Shown: piece by piece, positions 1 through 10,168 of the stretch
Position numbering within the stretch: the first letter of the stretch is position 1
How the letters are laid out: every line of letters begins with the position of its first letter
From: Mycoplasmopsis phocirhinis
GTDB taxonomy: Bacteria; Bacillota_I; Bacilli_A; Mycoplasmatales; Metamycoplasmataceae
Direction of reading: 5' to 3'
NCBI RefSeq assembly: GCF_004216495.1
Contig: NZ_CP034841.1
Span: 801,473-865,472, forward strand
Length of the DNA: 64,000 nucleotides
Translations under genes and position numbers: made by a program
The notes under the pieces: model-generated
The model's database searches: none
What the model was told of the DNA's origin: nothing
What the model saw: only the letters and a program-made list of their open reading frames with translations

Positions 1-26
1 CCACAAAATTCAGGAGATTAATAGAT

Positions 27-326
27 ATGTTCGCTATTATTGAAACTGGAGGCAAACAAATTTTAGTCAAAGAAGGACAAACTATCTTCATCGAAAAAAT
101 TGCCGGTGAAGAAGGGACAAAAGTTAAATTTGACAAGGTTTTATTGGTTGGTGAAAAAATTGGCCAACCATATCTTGAAAAAGCATATGTTGAAGGAGAA
201 ATCCAAAAACAAGGCAAAAGCAAAAAAATTATCGTTTACCGTCACAATGCCAAATCAACACACAAAAGAAAATTAGGACACCGTCAACCTTATACACGTG
301 TTCTAATTAATAAAATTGTAGGATAA
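27..326 (+). CDS. rplU: 50S ribosomal protein L21
   Basis: L21 is a large-subunit protein that binds 23S rRNA. The 99-residue product has the usual family length, opens with the typical [11 protein letters not shown] and ends in the KxGHRQPYTxV region characteristic of L21. An AGGAGA Shine-Dalgarno lies a few bases before the ATG. It is followed 7 bases later by rpmA, the usual L21-L27 pair, but the small cysteine protease gene (prp) that sits between them in many Firmicutes is absent. Confidence 0.97.
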   Translation: MFAIIETGGKQILVKEGQTIFIEKIAGEEGTKVKFDKVLLVGEKIGQPYLEKAYVEGEIQKQGKSKKIIVYRHNAKSTHKRKLGHRQPYTRVLINKIVG

Positions 327-333
327 TTTAGAA

Positions 334-609
334 ATGGCACACACGAAAGCTGGTGGTTCCACTAAAAACGGTCGTGATAGTCGCGGCCAAAGACTTGGTA
401 TTAAATTAGGTGATGGTCAATTCTGTACAGCAGGTTCAATTATTTTCCGTCAAAGAGGAACAAAAATTTTTCCTGGCACAAATGCCGGAATTGGTAAAGA
501 CGATACAATTTATGCTTTAATTACAGGATACGTTAAATTTGAAAAACGTAGAAACCGTACATATGCCTCAGTATATGAAGAGAGAGTTGTAACTCCAAAA
601 AACAAATAA
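334..609 (+). CDS. rpmA: 50S ribosomal protein L27, no cleavable N-extension
   Basis: L27 reaches toward the peptidyl-transferase centre with its N-terminal tail. The 91-residue product starts [16 protein letters not shown], which is the mature-type N-terminus. Many Firmicutes and mollicutes instead encode an extra N-terminal segment ending in a phenylalanine that the protease Prp removes. No such extension can be read upstream in frame, because the gene starts 7 bases after rplU, and no prp gene lies between them. The gene is followed by a strong terminator. Confidence 0.97.
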   Translation: MAHTKAGGSTKNGRDSRGQRLGIKLGDGQFCTAGSIIFRQRGTKIFPGTNAGIGKDDTIYALITGYVKFEKRRNRTYASVYEERVVTPKNK

Positions 610-612
610 TAA

Positions 613-641
613 AAACCAGCAGTTTGCTGGTTTTTTATTTG
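613..641 (+). terminator. Rho-independent terminator after rpmA
   Basis: A GC-richer stem (ACCAGCA/TGCTGGT, short TTTG-type loop) is followed at once by a run of T residues, 3 bases after the rpmA stop. It ends the rplU-rpmA transcript. Confidence 0.85.
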
Positions 642-716
642 ATTTATTAAGAATTGATAAAAAAGTTCTTTTTTTAATTCTATTGTGCACAAATATTTAT
701 AAATATTGGAGGTAAA

Positions 717-1448
717 ATGAATGAGTTATTAGTTTATTTTTCATATATTAATCGTGGCGATAATTATAAAATATTTAAAGATTTAGTTAATAAAAAACGC
801 GTTGGAGAATCACATATCCAACAAGTATTAAACAATTTAAAAAAAGAGCAAATTAATTTTATTACTGTCTTTGATGATCAATACCCAAAAGCATTAAAAA
901 TGTTAAAATATGCTCCATATGTAATTTATTACAAAGGAAATTTAGATATTTTAAATAAAAATTTAATTTGTTTAACAGCAGACATAAAAAATTCAAACAT
1001 AACTAAATTTATTGATAAAAGCATAGAAAATTTTAACAAAAATTTTAGTTTAATAACCACTGATTTTAGCGAAATAGATCGTGAAATAAGCAAGTATTTT
1101 CGTCAAAACAATAACTATATTGTGCATGTTTTAGCAAGTGGACATTCATTCTTAAATTCAAGCATTGACATTAAAAATGAATTATATATAAGTCAATATC
1201 CTCCACAAGTTAATCCTAAATTACAAAGATTTAAAGAAAGAAATGTTATAACAGCAGCAATTGCTAAATATTTAGTTATATATGGTTCAAAACAAGGTTC
1301 TGGAATAATAAATTTAGCGACATATTTTAATGATTTTGGTAAAAATGTTTATTGTTATCCAAGTTTAAATTTAGAAGATGGCAATAATTTTTTACTTAAA
1401 AATGGTGCAAATTTAATCACTCATGTAGCTGATGTGATAAATTATTAA
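717..1448 (+). CDS. dprA: DprA/Smf-like DNA-processing protein, degenerate
   Basis: DprA loads RecA onto incoming single-stranded DNA during natural transformation. The 243-residue product keeps the family hallmarks YPKALKMLKYAPYVIYYKGN (about residues 56-75) and a C-terminal Rossmann half with SQYPP, FKERN, a GSKQGSG stretch, and GNNFLLKNGANLI near the end. The glycine-rich nucleotide motif usually found after the FYKGN region (GxRxxSxYG) is not recognisable; LICLTADIKNSN stands in its place. It is shorter than typical DprA (about 280-370 residues). A good GGAGG site precedes the ATG. No other competence genes are in the window, so an altered recombination role is possible. The family call is fairly secure, the activity is not. 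Confidence 0.8.
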   Translation: MNELLVYFSYINRGDNYKIFKDLVNKKRVGESHIQQVLNNLKKEQINFITVFDDQYPKALKMLKYAPYVIYYKGNLDILNKNLICLTADIKNSNITKFIDKSIENFNKNFSLITTDFSEIDREISKYFRQNNNYIVHVLASGHSFLNSSIDIKNELYISQYPPQVNPKLQRFKERNVITAAIAKYLVIYGSKQGSGIINLATYFNDFGKNVYCYPSLNLEDGNNFLLKNGANLITHVADVINY

Positions 1449-1529
1449 ATGAATAAAAATATTGAATTTATTGAACGAAAATAAACATTTTTAATATTAA
1501 AATCTACATACTAAAAAAATAAATTTATT

Positions 1530-1535
1530 TATAAT
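1530..1535 (+). promoter_or_regulatory. -10 element, probably leaderless start
   Basis: A perfect TATAAT ends only 6 bases before the ATG at 1542, and no Shine-Dalgarno lies between. Transcription starting about 7 bases downstream of the -10 would begin at or next to the ATG, giving a leaderless mRNA. Confidence 0.55.
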
Positions 1536-1541
1536 ATCTCT

Positions 1542-2738
1542 ATGAATTTTCAAGACAAAAAAAATAAAAAAACTGAACCACTTGCAGTGCGCAAAGTAAA
1601 TCAAAAAATTAGGGAATTTAAAATGGGTTCGTATGCCTACGATTTTGAAAACCCACACGAAAAAGAAGTAATGCATAAACATAAATTACAGTATATTCTA
1701 CGAACTTTTTATATGTTTTTAGTTGCAATTTTATTCAATTTTGGTGTAATTGTGTTTTTACAAAAATCTGAAACTATTCCATCTGGTCTTTCTGGTATAC
1801 CGATGTTAATTACCCTAGTTTGAACTAAATTAAAACCATATTTTGCAGTATTATATTTGGTATCGAATATTCCCTTATTTTTAATTTTTTGACGTAAAAC
1901 TAAATTATCCTTCAGTTTACATACATTAGAATTTATGCTTTTTCAAATTGTAATAAATTTTTTATTAACTATAGGTGGAGAAAATTCTGTTGCTGCGTGG
2001 TCACAAAAGGTATTTAATATCGCACCGGGTTGAGAACAAGTTATTGAGGTTATAGACAAAAATAATGGCACAAAACAATTATTTGAAAATTCGATTACAT
2101 GACCAATTTTAGCGAATGGTTTAATTGGTTCGGTTTTTGTAGGAGTTTCAATTTCGCTTGCTTGAAAATTTGGTGGTTCAACAGGAGGTACTGATATCAT
2201 TGCTTATTATTTTTCAACCAAAAAACAAAAAAGCGTGAGTTGAATGTTATCAGTATTTGCTATAGGCTCAACAATAATTTTTCTAATTATTTTTTCGTTT
2301 GCTCGCAGACATCTTCCAACTGCTAAAATAATATATTTAGCTGACGGTACTCAACATTATCAAATGATTAATCAACGAGTGGTTATTGGTATGCGTGAAT
2401 TAACTACTTTTGTTTATATTATTGTTGTTAATGGTTTAATTTCAGTTTTATATCCAAAATATAAAAAAGTTAATGTTGAGATTTCATGTGGCACATCATT
2501 TGCGCGCATTATTGAATATTTTAAAGAAATTAAATACTGACATGCTTATTCAATTTTTACTACCCAAAGTGGTTATACGGGTGAAAAAGTTTATAAAATC
2601 AATACAACAATGTTGCTTTTAGAAACAAAAAATATTATTAAAGATTTAAGAGCAATTGACCAAAAAGTTTGAATTAGTATTAAGCCTACATACCAAATTC
2701 ATGGAAGTTTTAATACTCATTATGTTGATCAAAACTAA
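1542..2738 (+). CDS. YitT-family multi-pass membrane protein
   Basis: The protein has 398 residues when its eight TGA codons are read as Trp. An approximately 55-residue charged cytoplasmic N-terminus is followed by several hydrophobic segments (about residues 55-75, 92-110, 125-140, 185-205, 230-250 and 285-305), with the glycine-rich GGSTGGTD motif typical of YitT/DUF161 proteins just before a membrane helix. The last ~85 residues match the soluble C-terminal DUF2179-like domain, including the SGYTGEKVYKI region. Proteins of this family are of unknown function, possibly transporters. No Shine-Dalgarno is visible before the ATG. Confidence 0.8.
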
Positions 2739-2747
2739 TTAAATTTT

Positions 2748-2776
2748 AAAACATCATAGATCACCTATGATGTTTT
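2748..2776. terminator. Bidirectional terminator between YitT-like gene and smc
   Basis: A perfect 12-bp stem (AAAACATCATAG/CTATGATGTTTT) with a 5-base loop sits between two convergent genes and has A/T tracts on both sides, so it can end both transcripts. Confidence 0.75.
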
Positions 2777-2789
2777 AAATAAATCATTA

Positions 2790-5759
2790 TTAAATATCTT
2801 CGTCCATTTCTTTTTGCTCATCTGCCACTAATTTTTTAGCATCGGCTAATTGTAAGCTAAAAAATGTTGTAACACCACGATTTTGCATTGTAGCCCCAAA
2901 CAAAGAATCAACTCGCGACATTGTACCATGGCGGTGTGTAATAACTAAAAATTGTGTTTTAGCCTTCAATTCTTGTAAATATTCGGCATATCTAACAACA
3001 TTAGCCTCATCTAAAGCAGCTTCAACTTCATCTAAAATACATAAAGGTAAAGGTCTTGCTTTTAAAATGCCAAATAATAATGAAATTGCTATTAGTGATT
3101 TTTCACCACCTGAAAATAATTTGATGTTGGCGATATTTTTACCAGGAGGTTGAGCTTTAATTTCAATTCCTGATTCTAAAATGTCGTTAGGATCGCTTCA
3201 ATATAATTCAGCTTTACCACCACCCAACATTGTCGCAAAAACATCATTAAATGGTGCGTTAACATCATCAACAATGCTAGTTAGTCGCGAAATAATTATT
3301 TTATCATTTTCGGCAATTGATTTTTCAATTTTATGTTTAGCTTCGCTTAATTCGGCAAAACTTTTACTAAAATTATTAAATCTTTCTTCTTCTTCAATTA
3401 ATGCCTCAAGCGATTCAATATTAACATTCCCTAATTTATCAATTTCTTCGCGTAAATCACGCACAATTTCTTCAGCCTGTTCGCGTGGTAATTCTAAATG
3501 ATAATTTTGTGAGGCAGATTCAAAAGTCATTTTGTATTGTGCAGCTAATCGTTCACGTGATTGATCTAATAATAATTTTGAACGATCTTTTTCACTCAAT
3601 TTATTTGCATATGATAAAACTAATTGGTTAAGTGTTGAAGAATAATCATTGCGTGTTAAGTTTGTTTGTTCAATGTCGTTATTAAGCAATTTAATTCTCT
3701 GAGCTTTTGCACTTAATTCAGATTCAAGAGTAATTTTTTTAGTATTTAAAATTTCCAAATCATTTTGCGCACTTTTGGTGTTTTCTTTATTTTGATTATT
3801 GAAAGATTGAATTTGGGCGTTTAGATTGTTAAGTTTAATTTCAAAGCTATCTAAAGCGTTTTGTTCGTTAGTTTTTTTAGAAATTAAAGTTGAAATTTGG
3901 CTTTGTAACGATGAGTCTAATTCGTAAGATTGTTTACGTGAATTTTCAACCTCGTGTAATTTAGTTAAAATTAATTGAATTTGAGCATTAATTCCGGGAA
4001 TTAAACCTTGTAATTCTTTAATTTTTTCATCAAAACCTAATAAACTTTGTGTTTTGTCCTTAGCACCACCAACAATTACACCGCCCGGTCTAATAGTATC
4101 ACCATCCATAGTAACAATCATATAACGACGTTCTAATATATTAGCAATTTTATTGGCTTGATCAATATCAGAAGCAACTATAACATTACCTAGTAAGAAT
4201 TTTTTAAGAATATCAAATTCGCTTGAAGTGGTGACTAAATCAGCCGCGATTGCGACAAAACCAGGATGACCTTGAATACCTAATAAATGATCATCGCGCA
4301 CATATTTGGCTTGTATTGAGCTTAGAGGAATAAATGTTGCTCTTCCACCGTCATTTTGTTTTAAGAAATTAACTGCTTTAACCGCAGTTTCAGATTTATC
4401 TACAACAATATGTTGAGTTGCGTTTGCTAAAACTGTGTCAATTGCACGAATATATTGATTGTCAATTTTGATTAAATCAGCTACTGTACCTTTTAAAGGT
4501 TTACCAAAAAAAGTTTTATTTTCTAAAATTGTTCTAGTACCCTTAAATAATAAAGTATTAGATTCTTTTTGTTGTTCTAAAACTTGTAAATGTGTACGAA
4601 TTTTAGTTAAATCATTTTCTTTTTTATTTTTTTGGATATTCAATAGACTTATTGCTTCTTCGGCTTTTTTAAGTGCTGCCCGGTTTTCGCTAGTACGAAT
4701 ACTCAAAACTTGGATTTGTCTATCTACTTGTTGGATATTTTTGGTGTGAGCCTGAGCTAATTTTTGATAGGCCGCTATTCTTTCTTCATTACTTGCACTA
4801 ATTTCACCCTGAGCAATTAAACGCTCACGAGCCGTTTCTTCTTTGAGTACCAGTTCAATATTACGTAATCTCTCGTTAATTTGTTTTAATTCTGTGTCTA
4901 ATTCTTCGTATTGTTTTTGAGCTTCAATTCTAAAACTTGTACTTTGGCTAATTTTAGTTTCACATTCTTTAATTCTTTCGTCTAAATTACTTTTTGTTTC
5001 TTGAACACCATCTAATTCTTGTGAAAGAGATTCGTATTTTTGACCAAAAGTTTTGATGTTATCAACCAGCAAACCAATTTCAACTTGTTTTAATTCGTCG
5101 CTTTTAGCGATAAAAATTTTGGCTTTTTCAGCTTGTTTTCGTAGCGGAATTAATTTACGCTCAATTTCTTTAATCCGAATGTCAATTTTTTCTAAACCTT
5201 CTTGAGTACGAGCTAACTTGGTTAAAGCCTCTTTTTTTCGAAATTTATATTTAGATACACCAGCTGCTTCTTCAAATATCGCTTTACGCTGTTCGGGTGT
5301 AGATTGAGCAATATCTGAAACTGTCCCTTGTGAAATTATTGCTAAACTCGATTTACCAATTCCAGATTCCATTGCAATTTCTAGAATATCTTTTTGACGA
5401 CATTCTTCACCATTTATATAGTATTTATTTGAACCATTACCACGTTCTAAAACACGTGAGATTGTGAAAATTTCGTGTGGTATTGAATTATTTGCTTCTT
5501 TGTTGTCGAATGTTAAAGTAACTTCGGCCTTATTCATTGCTTTGGCTGTCGCCGATCCTTGAAAAATAACATCATCCATTTTATCACCACGAAGTTCTTT
5601 AGCACTTCGCTCACCTAACACTCAACGAATCGCGTCATTAATATTTGACTTACCCGAACCGTTAGGGCCAACAATACCTGCTACTCCTCCATCAAAACTA
5701 AGAGCAATGGGATCAGCAAATGATTTAAAACCATGAGCTTCTACTTTTATTAATTTCAT
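2790..5759 (-). CDS. smc: Chromosome segregation protein SMC
   Basis: This is the condensin ATPase that organises and segregates the chromosome. The 989-residue protein starts MKLIKVEAHGFKSF and has a Walker A GPNGSGKSN at residues 31-39, a long coiled coil, a hinge near the middle (GTVADLI ... GGRATFIPL), a second coiled coil, the ABC signature LFSGGEKSL and Walker B LCILDEVEAALD near the C-terminus. It is complete only with TGA as Trp, for instance in the conserved AIRWVLGE box. It is a little shorter than typical SMC (about 1180), through shorter coils. An AGGA-type site precedes the ATG. It is the last gene of the minus-strand operon that begins near 9.4 kb, 36 bases after rnc; the rnc-smc pairing is standard. 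Confidence 0.97.
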
Positions 5760-5795
5760 TTTTCCTCCCCAATTATTATTTATATTATATTGATA

Positions 5796-6485
5796 TTATT
5801 CAGTGTTGGCAAGTTTTGTTAATGCGTCTTTTGCGGCATTTTCTTCAGCTTGTAGTTTGTTTTTGCCATAACCCTCGCCAAATATTTGGCTATCATGCAT
5901 TGCTTTTGAATGAAATTTATTTTCTAACATTGTGGTTTCATAAGTGACTGAAGTGCGAGAAAATGACTGGATATATTCTTGGAATAATGTTTTTGAATCT
6001 TTAAGTTGATTTTGATTTATTTCAATTTTGAAAAGAGTTTGTTGTAAGAAAGTATTAACTTTTTGGATGCCTTGGTCTAAATATAAAGCCCCAACAAAAG
6101 ATTCAAAGATATCAGCTCCCACTTTTTCTGAACGCATAATTTCTTGGTGCATCAAACCTGGCCCTGTCAGGAGAAATTTTTTTAAACCCAATTGCGTACT
6201 CAAGGCGTTTAAACTTTTAGTTGAGACTAATTTTGAGCGCATTAAGGTTAAATTACCAGCGTTAGACTGGTTGTATTTTGAATATAAAAATCTCGAACTA
6301 AGAAATTGTAAAATTGAATCACCAAGAAATTCTAAACTTTGATAATCAATTGCGTCCGGTGCTGATTTAGAACTCTTTTTAAAACTAGGATGGGTAAATG
6401 CTGCTGCGTAATCTGAAAATTTTTTGTAGTTAATATCATATGTTTTTAAAAACAAAATAAAATCTTCAATATATTTTTTATTCAT
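5796..6485 (-). CDS. rnc: Ribonuclease III
   Basis: RNase III cleaves double-stranded RNA in rRNA processing and mRNA turnover. The 229-residue product has the catalytic signature SLEFLGDSIL (about residues 50-59), the second acidic motif GADIFESFVGALYLDQG (about 122-138), and a C-terminal double-stranded RNA-binding domain (about 155-228) ending AEENAAKDALTKL. Its start overlaps the plsX stop by 8 bases, implying translational coupling. Confidence 0.97.
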   Translation of the reverse strand: MNKKYIEDFILFLKTYDINYKKFSDYAAAFTHPSFKKSSKSAPDAIDYQSLEFLGDSILQFLSSRFLYSKYNQSNAGNLTLMRSKLVSTKSLNALSTQLGLKKFLLTGPGLMHQEIMRSEKVGADIFESFVGALYLDQGIQKVNTFLQQTLFKIEINQNQLKDSKTLFQEYIQSFSRTSVTYETTMLENKFHSKAMHDSQIFGEGYGKNKLQAEENAAKDALTKLANTE

Positions 6486-7491
6486 TTTTACTCTCTAATG
6501 TAGATTTAACTTTTTGTAAAACCTCGCCTTCAAGTGCAATTTTAATTTGGTTTAGTGCACCCATATAGGCTTTGTCATCACTTGAACCGTGCGATTTGAT
6601 TGCCACTCCATCAACTCCTACTACCCATGCTGCCCCAACATTACGATAATCTAATGTTTCAGCCACATCTTTAAAAGCGTTTTTAATCATTAAAGCACCA
6701 ATTTTTCGCCACGCATTAAGCATAATTTTACTTTTTAATAATTTTTTAAAACTTAATATCGCACCTTCAAGACTTTTTAAAACTAAATTACCACCGTAGC
6801 CATCAATAACCGCTACATCACAAACCGCATTTAAAATTTCTCGCGGCTCTTTAAAACCGATGTAATTCAAATTTTGGTTTTGTTTAAGAATTTGGTGTGC
6901 TAATTTAATATTTTCGGTGCCTTTATTTTCTTCAGTTCCAATATTTATTAAACACACACGAGGTGTGTTTATTTTTAACATTACTTGTGCAAAAACATTT
7001 GCTATAGCTGCTCATTCAACTAAATATTGTGGTTGTGTATCAATATTTGCCCCCACATCTAGCATCATAAATTTACGTCCCGTGATTGTTGGCATAATTG
7101 GCATAAAAGCAGCACGTGAAACATTTTTTAGTCGTTTTAATTTAAATGTATTGGTTGCTAAATATAAACCACTATTTCCTGAACTCAATACTGCATCAGC
7201 TTTACCATTTTTGACTAAATCGATTGCTGTATTCATTGAAGTATTTTCGTGTAATGCTGCTCTAAAGTTTTCAGGCTCTAAACTGGAATTAGGTGAGTTA
7301 ATTATTGAAATGTTTTGAGGTTTTTGTGTAAAACCTAGAACTAGTGTTGAATTAATTTCGTCTTCGTCGCCGACTAAAATTATTGTGAAATTAGGATTTA
7401 ATTTTGCAAAATTATACGAAGCAGTTACGGCTGCTAAAATACCATTGTCATTGCCCACGATGTCAAAAGCAATTGTATATTGTTTATTCAT
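6478..7491 (-). CDS. plsX: Phosphate acyltransferase PlsX
   Basis: PlsX makes acyl-phosphate, the donor for glycerol-3-phosphate acylation in phospholipid synthesis. The 337-residue product (one TGA-Trp inside) has the family blocks IAFDIVGNDN at the N-terminus (the usual DAMGGD is altered to DIVGND), SSGNSG, KFMMLDVGAN and VIDGYGGN. No acpP or fab genes neighbour it, in contrast to Firmicute operons, so substrates are presumably acyl-phosphates made by a fatty-acid kinase from imported fatty acids. The fakA-like gene directly upstream, which abuts it in TAATG fashion, fits that route. Confidence 0.93.
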
Positions 7492-9116
7492 TATTCAAAT
7501 CCTATGATAAAGTGGTAATTTGGCTGACTTCCATTATATATTTCAATTTCAACATCGTATTTACTTTCAATAAAACTTTGAATTTCACTAGCCTCTGCTT
7601 CGGAAATATTATTGCCATAATATACTGAAATAAATTCATGATCGTTTGTGATAGTTTTATCTATTAAATCTTTAGCGGCTTTTATATAATTTGATTGATT
7701 TGTAATAATTTTACCACCCACGATTCCAATATAACTTCCTTTTTTAATTTCAATGTTATCAAACTTTGTATCACGAACAGATTGTGTTATTTCACCGGTT
7801 GTAACTGTTTTAATAGCTTCGTTTAATAATTCTAAATTGGATTTTGCGTCTAAATCGTGATCAAAATTCAACATTGCTGCTATACCTTGTAGTTGACTTT
7901 TTGTTCGTATAATATATACATTTTTGTCATTAATTATTTTTCCAGCTTGTTCTGAAGCTAAAAAGATGTTAGAGTTATTTGGTAATACAAACACATTTTT
8001 AGAATTTACTGAATTTATTGCGTTAATAATGTCTTGGGCTGATGGATTTTGTGTTTGACCACTTTCAATGATTGCGTCACAACCTAATTCTCGCATACGA
8101 GCAATTATTCCTGGACCTAAATTGCACGAAACAATGCCACATTCTTTTTCGTCTTCGAAAGACTGAGAATTAGCTAAATCTACATTTTTATTGCGAGTTT
8201 GTTCAGCCTGTAAACTCATATTTTCAGATTTAATTTTGACAAATTCACCATATCTTTGCCCAAAATTTAATAAATTTCCTGGTTTTAAAGTATGGCCATG
8301 GACTTTTAGAATTTCATTATCTTGAACTACAACTAAACTTGTAGCTTGTTTACCTATTTCTTTTTCAAAATGTTTTTTATTAAAATTTTGATAATTGTTT
8401 AATTCGATGATAAATTCTGTGCAATAACCAAATTCACCACTATACACTTCATTGTCTTGGATAAAAGTGTTGATATCATTTGCATCTTTAGTAATTGAAA
8501 TCGGTTTACCTTTGATAAACGAGTTCATACCCACCAAAAATGTGTAAAAACCTTCACCTCCAGAATCAGTAACACCTACTTCTCGCAGCACTTTTAATAA
8601 ATTAGGTGTGTTATCACAAGATTTACGGGCAAATTTTTCAGCAAGTTCAAAAAATACTTGAAAAGTTGTATTTTTATCAATAATTTTACTTAATTCTTCA
8701 GTTGTTTCACGAATGACAGTTAAAATCGTTCCTTCAATTGGCTTTAGCACGGAAGCATATGCTTTTTCAGTAGCTTTTTTAAATCCATTTAATAAACCTA
8801 TTACATCAACGCTTTTTGTATTTTCAAAAGCAATTGAAAATCCTTTAAAAATTTGACTTAAAATAACTCCTGAATTTCCTCGTGCTCCGAATAACATACT
8901 TTTAGAAAATTTTTGAGCAATTTCTCCTAGATTGTCATTATTGCGATCAATAGTATCAATAGCCGATTTTACTGTTGAAGACATATTTGTTCCAGTATCA
9001 CCATCAGGTACTGGAAAAACATTTAATGCGTCAATTTTATTTTTAGCATTAATTAAATTATTTGATCCAGATAAACATAAATCATAAAACATTTTACCGT
9101 CTAATTTATTAGTCAT
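7491..9116 (-). CDS. DAK-domain protein, fatty-acid kinase A-like (YloV)
   Basis: The 541-residue protein has an N-terminal DhaL/DAK2 nucleotide-binding domain with the Mg-ligand motif FPVPDGDTGTNM (about residues 32-43), followed by GARGNSGVILSQ and later DSGGEGF, then the DegV-like C-terminal half seen in FakA. The family phosphorylates fatty acids bound by a FakB partner; no FakB lies in this window. Its position between an Asp23-like gene and plsX matches the Firmicute yloU-yloV order, and the adjacency to plsX supports a role in feeding acyl-phosphate to phospholipid synthesis. It overlaps the upstream gene by 8 bases. Confidence 0.88.
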   Translation of the reverse strand: MTNKLDGKMFYDLCLSGSNNLINAKNKIDALNVFPVPDGDTGTNMSSTVKSAIDTIDRNNDNLGEIAQKFSKSMLFGARGNSGVILSQIFKGFSIAFENTKSVDVIGLLNGFKKATEKAYASVLKPIEGTILTVIRETTEELSKIIDKNTTFQVFFELAEKFARKSCDNTPNLLKVLREVGVTDSGGEGFYTFLVGMNSFIKGKPISITKDANDINTFIQDNEVYSGEFGYCTEFIIELNNYQNFNKKHFEKEIGKQATSLVVVQDNEILKVHGHTLKPGNLLNFGQRYGEFVKIKSENMSLQAEQTRNKNVDLANSQSFEDEKECGIVSCNLGPGIIARMRELGCDAIIESGQTQNPSAQDIINAINSVNSKNVFVLPNNSNIFLASEQAGKIINDKNVYIIRTKSQLQGIAAMLNFDHDLDAKSNLELLNEAIKTVTTGEITQSVRDTKFDNIEIKKGSYIGIVGGKIITNQSNYIKAAKDLIDKTITNDHEFISVYYGNNISEAEASEIQSFIESKYDVEIEIYNGSQPNYHFIIGFE

Positions 9117-9399
9117 TATTTAGACCTCCTATTAAAATATTTAATTTACCTAATTTTTGGTTCTTTTTTCTAAGAGCAAATCTTAGCAAAGAATTAATTG
9201 CAGTAACAATATTTTTTAAATTACTATTTTTTAAAATTGTTATTGAAGCCATAAAATCCCAAACATTATCGCGATAATTAACAATCACACACTCACTATG
9301 AATATGTGTTTGCTCATCATACGGACATTTAATGCTAAAAACTCCTGGTGTTGATTGGAGTATATCAATAAAAATTTTACTCACTTCAGATTTGTTCAC
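9109..9399 (-). CDS. Asp23/Gls24-family small protein (YloU-like)
   Basis: A 96-residue protein with no membrane segment, placed immediately upstream of the DAK protein exactly where Firmicutes carry yloU (Asp23/Gls24, DUF322). Its size and a PGV-containing beta/alpha profile fit that family, though similarity is weak by eye and the call leans on synteny. The start is GTG, preceded by a GGGGG Shine-Dalgarno; no better ATG is available. It is the first gene of the operon running to smc. Confidence 0.65.
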   Translation of the reverse strand: MNKSEVSKIFIDILQSTPGVFSIKCPYDEQTHIHSECVIVNYRDNVWDFMASITILKNSNLKNIVTAINSLLRFALRKKNQKLGKLNILIGGLNND

Positions 9400-9463
9400 T
9401 TTGCCCCCAAACTTTATTTTGTCAATTATTAAATAAAGTTCTCATATTATATTAAAATAAAAA

Positions 9464-9469
9464 TATAAT
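9464..9469 (+). promoter_or_regulatory. -10 element of recO
   Basis: TATAAT lies 15 bases upstream of the recO ATG. A transcript starting about 7 bases downstream would have a leader under 10 nt and no Shine-Dalgarno. The region 9400-9484 is the divergent promoter between the YloU-like gene and recO. Confidence 0.5.
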
Positions 9470-9484
9470 GTATTATATAAAAAT

Positions 9485-10168
9485 ATGGCCGAAACTATAC
9501 AAAATGCAATCATATTAAATATTAGTGGTTCACCAACAAGTATTAATGATGCATTTGTTGATTTTTACACTCGAACTGGTCGTATGCGGCTTTTAGCTAA
9601 AGGAATCAATAAACAAGGTTCAAAGAATCGTGCTAATTTGCAAATAGGTTCAATTAGCCAAATAGAATATTTTAGTGCCCGCAAAGTCAATAGCATTGGG
9701 CGACTTAAACGCTCAAATTTAATTGAAAACATTGATTACTCAAATGAGCAAAATTTAAAATTCGTTGCCAAAATTTTAAATATTTTTGAGCAAATAAAAA
9801 ATAAATCAGTAAGACTATTTGACGCTTACTGATCTGCTATTCAAAAATTACATGAAACTTCTACTGATAGATTAATTTTATTTATTTTGGCTAACGCACT
9901 TTCACATTTCGGCTTAATGCCGATTAGTGATCGCTGTGTTGTGTGTCAAAAATATACTAATTTATGTGATTTTAGTTGGTATTTAGGTGGTTTTTTATGT
10001 GCTGAACATAAAAAAAATATTCGTTGAAATAAAGAACTAAAGACTATTTATTTTATGTTTTATGATATAGATAAATTTTTGGCAATGGCCAATGATAATA
10101 TTGTTGCTTTTTTAAAGCATGAAATATTAGAATATTACCGCAATAATGGTATTTATTTTGAAATTTAA
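9485..10168 (+). CDS. recO: DNA repair protein RecO
   Basis: RecO helps load RecA onto SSB-coated single-stranded DNA. The 227-residue product (two TGA-Trp codons) begins with the OB-fold segment ending RLLAKGINK, then an alpha-helical part, and a zinc-binding cluster CVVC...C...C (CVVCQKYTNLCDF through FLCAEH) near residues 155-180. It is a little shorter than the family (about 240-250). No Shine-Dalgarno is visible. It converges on recA: the two stop codons overlap, so the RecO and RecA genes share a boundary. Confidence 0.93.

Noticed and set aside
3181..5621. Plus-strand open frames across smc (for example 3181-3501 and 4459-4749)
   Set aside because: They mirror codon bias of the strongly supported minus-strand SMC gene and match no family.
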